A stretch of DNA of 64,000 nt, taken from assembly GCA_016124335.1 (NCBI GenBank), contig WGNX01000008.1, positions 35,961 to 99,960 on the forward strand, written 5' to 3'. Source of the DNA: Alphaproteobacteria bacterium. GTDB lineage: Bacteria > Pseudomonadota > Alphaproteobacteria > CACIAM-22H2. The notes beneath the pieces were generated by a model, which was not told the DNA's origin, made no database searches, and was given only the letters and a program-made list of their open reading frames with translations. Below are positions 57,926 through 64,000 of the stretch, piece after piece. A program made the position numbers and the translations under genes. Every line of letters begins with the position of its first letter. Within the stretch, counting starts at the first letter, position 1.

Positions 57926-58218
57926 ACGATGCGGCCGCGCAGGGTCGGCCGGTCGTTACCCGAACCTGCGAAATCCTCAACAAGCGCGGTCTTCACGCGC
58001 GCGCGGCGGCGAAGTTCGTCAAGCTCGCCGGCCAGTTCGCCGCCGATACGCATGTCACGAAAGGCGGTACGACCGTCTCGGGGCTTTCGATCATGGGCCT
58101 GATGATGCTGGCGGCGGCGCCCGGCTGCACGGTCGAGGTGAGTGCTGAAGGTGACGATGCCGCAGCCGCCGTCGAAGCGCTCGCCGCGCTGATCGCGGCG
58201 AAGTTCGACGAGGAATGA
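57922..58218 (+). CDS. HPr phosphocarrier protein
   Basis: The 98-residue protein is HPr. It has the phospho-histidine H25 in KRGLHARAAAKFVKLAG and the HprK target serine S56 in SGLSIMGLMMLAAAPG. It accepts phosphate from EI (58220) and passes it to the EIIA encoded just upstream; phosphorylation of S56 by HprK probably slows that flow. It starts inside the EIIA stop (ATGA) and ends one base before the EI gene. Confidence 0.94.
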   Translation: MNDAAAQGRPVVTRTCEILNKRGLHARAAAKFVKLAGQFAADTHVTKGGTTVSGLSIMGLMMLAAAPGCTVEVSAEGDDAAAAVEALAALIAAKFDEE

Positions 58219-58219
58219 G

Positions 58220-60037
58220 ATGAGCGCGCGGGCTTCACGTCCTCCCCGGCCGGCACGCACGCGCCGCGCCAGCGGCGAGGGGCAGACGATCCTGCAGGGG
58301 CTTGGCGTTGCGCCCGGCATCGCGATCGGGCCGGCCTATGTCCACGGTGCGGAGATCCCGGACCTTGCGGAATGCGCGATCGCGCCGGATCTGGTCGAAG
58401 GCGAGCGCCAGCGTTTCCGCACGGCGGTCGAGGCGAGCAAGAAGCAGCTCACGAAGCTCAAGCAGAAGACCGGCGCCCTGCCGGCCGCGGCGGCCGAAGA
58501 GCTGGGCTACCTGCTCGACGCGCATGTGCAGATGCTTTCGCAGTCGCGCCTGGTGCGCGGCGTCGAGAAGCGCATCGGGGAAAATCTCGTCGCGGCCGAG
58601 GCCGCCGTGCGTGCGGAGGCCGACGCCATCGCCGAAGCGTTCGAGGCGATGGAAGATTCCTACCTCGCGCAGCGCGTGCAGGACGTGCGCGAGGTGGGTG
58701 CGCGTCTGGTGCGGAACCTGACGCAGACGCCGTGGGGCGCTTTCAAGAATCTGCCGGAAGGCGCCATCATCGTTGCCGAGGAGATCACGCCGGCGGATAC
58801 CGCCGTGATGGACCCCGACGTGGTCGGCGGCTTTGCAACGGTCACGGGCGGCGCCGAAGGCCATACGGCGATCATGGCGCGCGCCTTGGGCTTGCCGGCG
58901 GTGCTTGGCGTGGCCGATCTCGTGGGCGCCGTGCGCTCCGGCGATACGCTCATCGTTGACGGAAACGAGGGCCGCATCGTCGTGAGGCCCACGGCCGCGA
59001 TGCTCGAACGGTACGAGCGCAAACGCCTCGAATACGAGAAAGAGGAACGCCAGCTCGCGCGTCTGACGAAACTGCCGTCGGTCAGCCGCGACGGCGTCGA
59101 ATTCGCGCTGGGCGCAAATGTCGAGCTGCCGCGTGAAGTGGCGCATGCGCTAGCCGCGGGCGCCTCGTCGATCGGGCTCCTGCGCAGCGAGTTCCTGTTC
59201 ATGAACCGCAACGACGTGCCCGGCGAGGAAGAACAGTACGCCCAGCTTGCCGAGATCGTGAAAGGCATGGCCGGGCGCGTGGTGACGGTGCGCACGCTCG
59301 ATGTCGGTGGCGAGAAGCTTGCCTCGGCGCTGGGCGACCTTTCGCCGGGCCCGAACCCGGCGCTTGGCCTGCGTGCGATCCGCCTGTCGCTCGCGCGGCC
59401 GGAGCTGCTGGAAACCCAATTGGCCGCAATCCTGCGGGCGGGTGCCCACGGACCCTTGCGCATCCTGGTGCCGATGGTCGCCACGGTCGACGAGATGAAG
59501 GAAGTGCGCGAGGCGGTGAGCCGCGTGGCGCGCAAGCTCGTGCGCAAGGGCATTGCGATCGCCGATCCGCTTCCGCCGCTCGGCGCAATGATCGAGATTC
59601 CGGCAGCGGCACTCGCGGCGGACGCCTTGGCGCGCGTGTGCGATTTCTTCGCGCTCGGCACCAACGACCTGACGATGTACGCGCTTGCCATCGATCGCGG
59701 CGACGAGCAGGTGGCGCATCTCTACAATCCCCTGCATCCGGCGGTGCTGCGGCTCATCCAGTTCACGGCGGAGGCAGCGCTTCGCAACCGTATCCCCGTT
59801 TCGATCTGCGGCGAGATCGCCGGCGATCCGCGTTATACGGCCCTGCTGGCAGGCCTCGGGATCCGCGAACTTTCGATGTCGCCCATCAAGATTCCGCGCG
59901 TCAAAAGCCGGGTGCGCGGGCTCGATATGCAGAACGCGACCGCGCGTGCCCGCACGGTCATGGAGCAGTGGGACACCAAGGCCATCGCCACGCTCGTCGA
60001 CGAATATAACGACAGCCTCGTACAGGCGAAAGAATAG
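58220..60037 (+). CDS. ptsP: PEP-protein phosphotransferase (EI), PtsP-type without GAF domain
   Basis: The 605-residue enzyme transfers phosphate from PEP to HPr. It has the N-terminal HPr-binding region (about 20-150), the phospho-histidine H215 in GGAEGHTAIMARALGLPAVLG, and the PEP-binding barrel with SSIGLLRSEFLFMNR, VTVRTLDVGGEKL, NPALGLRAIRLSL, FALGTNDLTMYALAIDRG and VSICGEIAGDPRY. It lacks the extra GAF domain of PtsP in enteric nitrogen PTS, so it is close to PtsI in layout. It is the end of the PTS operon and is followed by ahcY. Confidence 0.93.
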   Translation: MSARASRPPRPARTRRASGEGQTILQGLGVAPGIAIGPAYVHGAEIPDLAECAIAPDLVEGERQRFRTAVEASKKQLTKLKQKTGALPAAAAEELGYLLDAHVQMLSQSRLVRGVEKRIGENLVAAEAAVRAEADAIAEAFEAMEDSYLAQRVQDVREVGARLVRNLTQTPWGAFKNLPEGAIIVAEEITPADTAVMDPDVVGGFATVTGGAEGHTAIMARALGLPAVLGVADLVGAVRSGDTLIVDGNEGRIVVRPTAAMLERYERKRLEYEKEERQLARLTKLPSVSRDGVEFALGANVELPREVAHALAAGASSIGLLRSEFLFMNRNDVPGEEEQYAQLAEIVKGMAGRVVTVRTLDVGGEKLASALGDLSPGPNPALGLRAIRLSLARPELLETQLAAILRAGAHGPLRILVPMVATVDEMKEVREAVSRVARKLVRKGIAIADPLPPLGAMIEIPAAALAADALARVCDFFALGTNDLTMYALAIDRGDEQVAHLYNPLHPAVLRLIQFTAEAALRNRIPVSICGEIAGDPRYTALLAGLGIRELSMSPIKIPRVKSRVRGLDMQNATARARTVMEQWDTKAIATLVDEYNDSLVQAKE

Positions 60038-60174
60038 CGTAATTTCAGATACTTGCCTGGTTTGCCGGAAAGCGATTGAGGGGTCGTCCGGCGGTCGCTA
60101 TAAGGCGCGGCTGGAATTTCCCCGCGAATCCGTCCGTTGAACGGCGCCCATATCCAACCGGAGCCTCGCTCACC

Positions 60175-61572
<1,398 letters not shown>

Positions 61573-61596
61573 TCGTTTTCCGCGACGAACGACCGG

Positions 61597-61633
61597 ACGG
61601 CCGGCGGATCGCTCCGCCGGCCGTTTTCTTTTT
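61597..61633 (+). terminator. Intrinsic terminator after ahcY
   Basis: A perfect 12-bp stem (ACGGCCGGCGGA at 61597-61608 and TCCGCCGGCCGT at 61613-61624) with a four-base loop is followed by TTTCTTTTT. It terminates the ahcY transcript 24 bases after its stop and separates it from the divL-like gene. Confidence 0.9.
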
Positions 61634-61681
61634 CGCCGACGCCCCTCGCGCCGAATCGCCGCTCTCGTCTAGGATGACGGC

Positions 61682-63712
61682 GTGATCGAGCTTCTGACCG
61701 GATTGGCAGTCGGGCTGGGTGCTGGCGGGGCGGGGTGCCTTTTCCTGCTCGGGCGGCTTCGCGCCGAGCGCGCGCGCGCCGACGCGGCGGAGGCCACGCG
61801 TGCGGAATATGCGGTTCGCACGAACCTCCTCAGGGCCGAGCGCGAAGCGGCGGAAGAGTCGACCCGCCGGATCGAGGCCGCCCTCGACGCGCTTCCGCTT
61901 CCGCTCTGGCGGCGGAACGGCGAACAGCGGCTTGTCTGGTGCAATGCCGCCTATGCGGCTGCGGCGGATGCGGAACGCGAAAAGCTGCTCTCCGGCACGG
62001 AGGGCCTGGGCGGGCCGGCGCTTTCCCGTCGCCTCGTGGCGCTGGCACGGCTGGCGCTCGCCGCGCGCACCGCGCAGAGCGAATCCGAGCATGTCGTCGT
62101 GGCCGGTGCCCGCCGCCTGTTCGAGTTCGTCGAGGCGCCGCTTCCCGACGGCGGCACGGTCGGCATGGCCGTCGATCAGACCGAACGCGAGGAAGCGGGC
62201 ATCGAGCTTGCCCGCCACATCGCGGCGCAAGGGGCCGTCCTCGAAACGATGCCCGTCGCCATCGGCATTTTCGGGGCCGACAAGCGCCTCAAATATTTCA
62301 ACAGCGCGTATGCCCGGCTGTGGCGGGCCGACGAAACGTGGCTGTCAGGCGAGCCGGAATACGGCGAGATCCTCGAGAATTTGCGCGAACGCCGCCGCCT
62401 GCCGGAAGTCGCCGACTTCCGGATGTTCAAGCGCCAGCGCCTGAAGCTGTTCGACACGCTGTTCGAATCGCATGACGAACTGATGTACCTGCCCGACGGC
62501 ACGACGCTGCGCGAGCGCTGCATGCCGCATCCGCTGGGTGGCCTGCTCTTCGCGTTCGAGGACGTGACCGACCGGCTTGTCCTCGAGCGCTCTTACAACA
62601 CGCTGATCGCGGTCCAGCGCGCCACGCTCGACAACCTCTACGAAGGTGTTGCCGTGTTCGGCTCGGATGGCCGTCTCAAGCTGCACAACCCCGCCTTCGC
62701 GCGCATCTGGGACATTCCCGACGCCGCCCTGATGGCAGAGCCGCATATCGCCGACGTGGTCGAGCGCATGCGCGGCTTCTATCCCGCGGATGCGGACTGG
62801 CCCTTGCTCAAGGAACGGCTGGTCGAACGGCTCACCTCGCGCGATGCGGCCAACGCGCGCATCGAGCGCACCGACGGGCGCGTGCTCGACTATGCGCTCG
62901 TCCCGCTCCCGGACGGCGCCACGCAGCTTTCCTATGTCGACGTGACCGACAAGGTCCGCGTCGAGCATGCGCTGCGCGAACGCGCCGAAGCGCTGGAAGC
63001 CGCCGACCGGCTCAAGTCGGAATTCATCTCGACCGTTTCGTACGAGCTGCGCACGCCGCTCAACACGATCATCGGATTTGCCGAACTTCTCGCGAAGCAG
63101 TATTTCGGCGAACTGAACCGGCGCCAGGCCGAATACTGCGCGGATATCCTCACCGCTTCCGAACGGCTCCTCGCGATCATCAACGACATTCTCGACCTCG
63201 CCTCGATCGATGCCGGCCGCATGACGCTGGAATTCGCCGCCGTCGATCCGATCGAGGTCCTGTCGGACGCGGCCCAGATCATGGGCGACCTGGCGCGCGA
63301 GCGCGAACTGAAGATCGATGTAGTCAATACGCGTGTGCCCCGCCTGCGCGGCGACGAGCGGCGGCTGAAGCAGGCGATGTGCAATCTCGTTTCCAACGCG
63401 CTCAAGTTCACGCCGCCGGGCGGCACCGTACGTCTGTCGGCAAATGCCGAGGAACACATGGTCTGCCTCGAGGTTGCCGACAACGGCGTGGGCATCCCGT
63501 TTGCCGACCAGGCGCGCGTGTTCAAGGAATTCGAGCGCGGCACGACGCCCGATGCGCGCCGCATGGGCGCCGGGCTCGGCCTGTCGCTGGTCAAGCGCAT
63601 CGTCGAGCTGCATGGCGGGACGATCGAACTCGTCTCGACGCCGGGCGAGGGAACGGTCGTCACCTGCCGGCTTCCGCTCTGGGTGCCCGGCGAAAAGGCG
63701 GTCGCGGCATAA
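61682..63712 (+). CDS. divL: DivL-like PAS sensor kinase with Tyr in place of His
   Basis: The 676-residue protein has a short N-terminal membrane segment (GLAVGLGAGGAGCLFLLGRL), then three PAS-like domains (about 45-180, 190-300, 310-430), then a HisKA region and an ATPase domain. The H-box reads FISTVSYELRTPLNTIIGF, so Y454 stands where histidine should be; the same change marks DivL of Caulobacter, which regulates CckA/CtrA instead of acting as an ordinary kinase. The ATPase domain is complete (CNLVSNALKFTPPGG, EVADNGVGIP, GAGLGLSLVKRIVELHGG). The start is GTG at 61682. It follows the ahcY terminator and probably controls cell-cycle or polarity signalling. Confidence 0.93.
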   Translation: MIELLTGLAVGLGAGGAGCLFLLGRLRAERARADAAEATRAEYAVRTNLLRAEREAAEESTRRIEAALDALPLPLWRRNGEQRLVWCNAAYAAAADAEREKLLSGTEGLGGPALSRRLVALARLALAARTAQSESEHVVVAGARRLFEFVEAPLPDGGTVGMAVDQTEREEAGIELARHIAAQGAVLETMPVAIGIFGADKRLKYFNSAYARLWRADETWLSGEPEYGEILENLRERRRLPEVADFRMFKRQRLKLFDTLFESHDELMYLPDGTTLRERCMPHPLGGLLFAFEDVTDRLVLERSYNTLIAVQRATLDNLYEGVAVFGSDGRLKLHNPAFARIWDIPDAALMAEPHIADVVERMRGFYPADADWPLLKERLVERLTSRDAANARIERTDGRVLDYALVPLPDGATQLSYVDVTDKVRVEHALRERAEALEAADRLKSEFISTVSYELRTPLNTIIGFAELLAKQYFGELNRRQAEYCADILTASERLLAIINDILDLASIDAGRMTLEFAAVDPIEVLSDAAQIMGDLARERELKIDVVNTRVPRLRGDERRLKQAMCNLVSNALKFTPPGGTVRLSANAEEHMVCLEVADNGVGIPFADQARVFKEFERGTTPDARRMGAGLGLSLVKRIVELHGGTIELVSTPGEGTVVTCRLPLWVPGEKAVAA

Positions 63713-63781
63713 GAATGTATACCTTGACGCCCTTGTGATTGTTCGTCATATGTTCCTCTACCTTTGGATGTGGAGGACGGG

Positions 63782-64000
63782 ATGTTCGAGCGGCAGCAAA
63801 ACCTTCTGACAGACGACTTCGGTTCCGGCCAGGTGCCGCGCACGGGCGGCTGGTTCGACCTGGGCGATTGGGTCGGGCCGGGCCACCCCAGCAACCGCGC
63901 CGACATCGCCAAGCTCGAAGGCATCCTTGCCAACAGCGGCGACTATTCGCTTGAGCGCACGCAGGGGCCGACCGGCTATTGGGGCCTTGCGCTCGATCAG
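63782..64000 (+). CDS. Putative peptidoglycan-binding protein (5' part only)
   Basis: The frame runs from ATG 63782 off the right edge (73 residues). A TGGAGGACGGG ribosome site precedes it. The sequence has FDLGDWVGPGHPSNRADIAK, LEGILANSGDYSLERTQGP and TGYWGLALDQ; the last two resemble the start of a peptidoglycan-binding repeat (LEGxLANxGDY then GYWG). The rest is outside the window, so the domain layout is not known. Such proteins can be phage or cell-envelope related. Confidence 0.6.
   Translation, partial: MFERQQNLLTDDFGSGQVPRTGGWFDLGDWVGPGHPSNRADIAKLEGILANSGDYSLERTQGPTGYWGLALDQ

Noticed and set aside
60038..60174. Possible SAH or SAM riboswitch upstream of ahcY
   Set aside because: The leader lacks the conserved core of the SAH riboswitch and of SAM-II; no clear paired elements were seen.

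Overview
This window is high-G+C DNA of alphaproteobacterial type. The main evidence is the block chvI-chvG-hprK-rapZ-manX-like EIIA-HPr-EI-ahcY on the right, followed by a DivL-type kinase whose phospho-acceptor histidine is a tyrosine. ChvG/ChvI, a short HprK linked to an incomplete PTS, and DivL are alphaproteobacterial hallmarks. I cannot name a genus; many TRAP and solute-binding genes fit a free-living Rhodospirillales-like heterotroph.

Left (1-11.6 kb): a TRAP dicarboxylate/sugar-acid transporter (dctPQM) runs leftward with a metallo-beta-lactamase-fold hydrolase and a VOC protein, and diverges from an enolase-superfamily dehydratase/racemase. Then come an AT-rich DUF3800 gene with a perfect 14-bp palindrome at its start, a family-5 solute-binding protein, an aldo/keto reductase, an alpha/beta hydrolase, DUF2798, SapC and an AT-rich HEPN-like orphan.

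11.7-20.7 kb is the most unusual region. A leftward operon encodes a secreted protein, a cyclic-nucleotide-binding protein, a CHAT-protease/TPR lipoprotein, a second secreted protein and a CHASE2 class III nucleotide cyclase. It diverges from a TpsB (ShlB/FhaC) outer-membrane secretion pore, and no TpsA substrate is visible. I infer a cyclic-nucleotide-linked, protease-containing envelope or secretion module.

20.7-29.5 kb: tungstate ABC transporter tupABC with a divergent one-component regulator, an FMN glutamate-synthase-like protein, a MOSC protein, an NMT1-type binding protein, and pdxA-pdxJ of vitamin B6 synthesis.

29.5-41.2 kb is a sugar-acid catabolic region: an IlvD/Edd dehydratase diverging from a lactonase-like amidohydrolase, then a LacI-linked TRAP operon (dctPQM-lacI-hydroxyacid dehydrogenase-SDR) and a third TRAP operon. 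A 19-bp perfect palindrome covers the -10 of the LacI-linked operon. All three TRAP operons carry a strong hairpin between dctP and dctQ.

41.2-45.2 kb: a lower-G+C insert with a second CHASE2 protein (no output domain), an SH3-like secreted protein and an M48 metalloprotease lipoprotein, ending next to tRNA-Arg(CCG).

45.2-64 kb is core: MsrQ-like haem membrane protein, lipase-like lipoprotein, ABC ATPase, zinc-finger protein, polA, small proteins, a HugZ-like protein, then the ChvIG/HprK/PTS/AhcY/DivL block and the start of a putative peptidoglycan-binding protein that runs off the edge.
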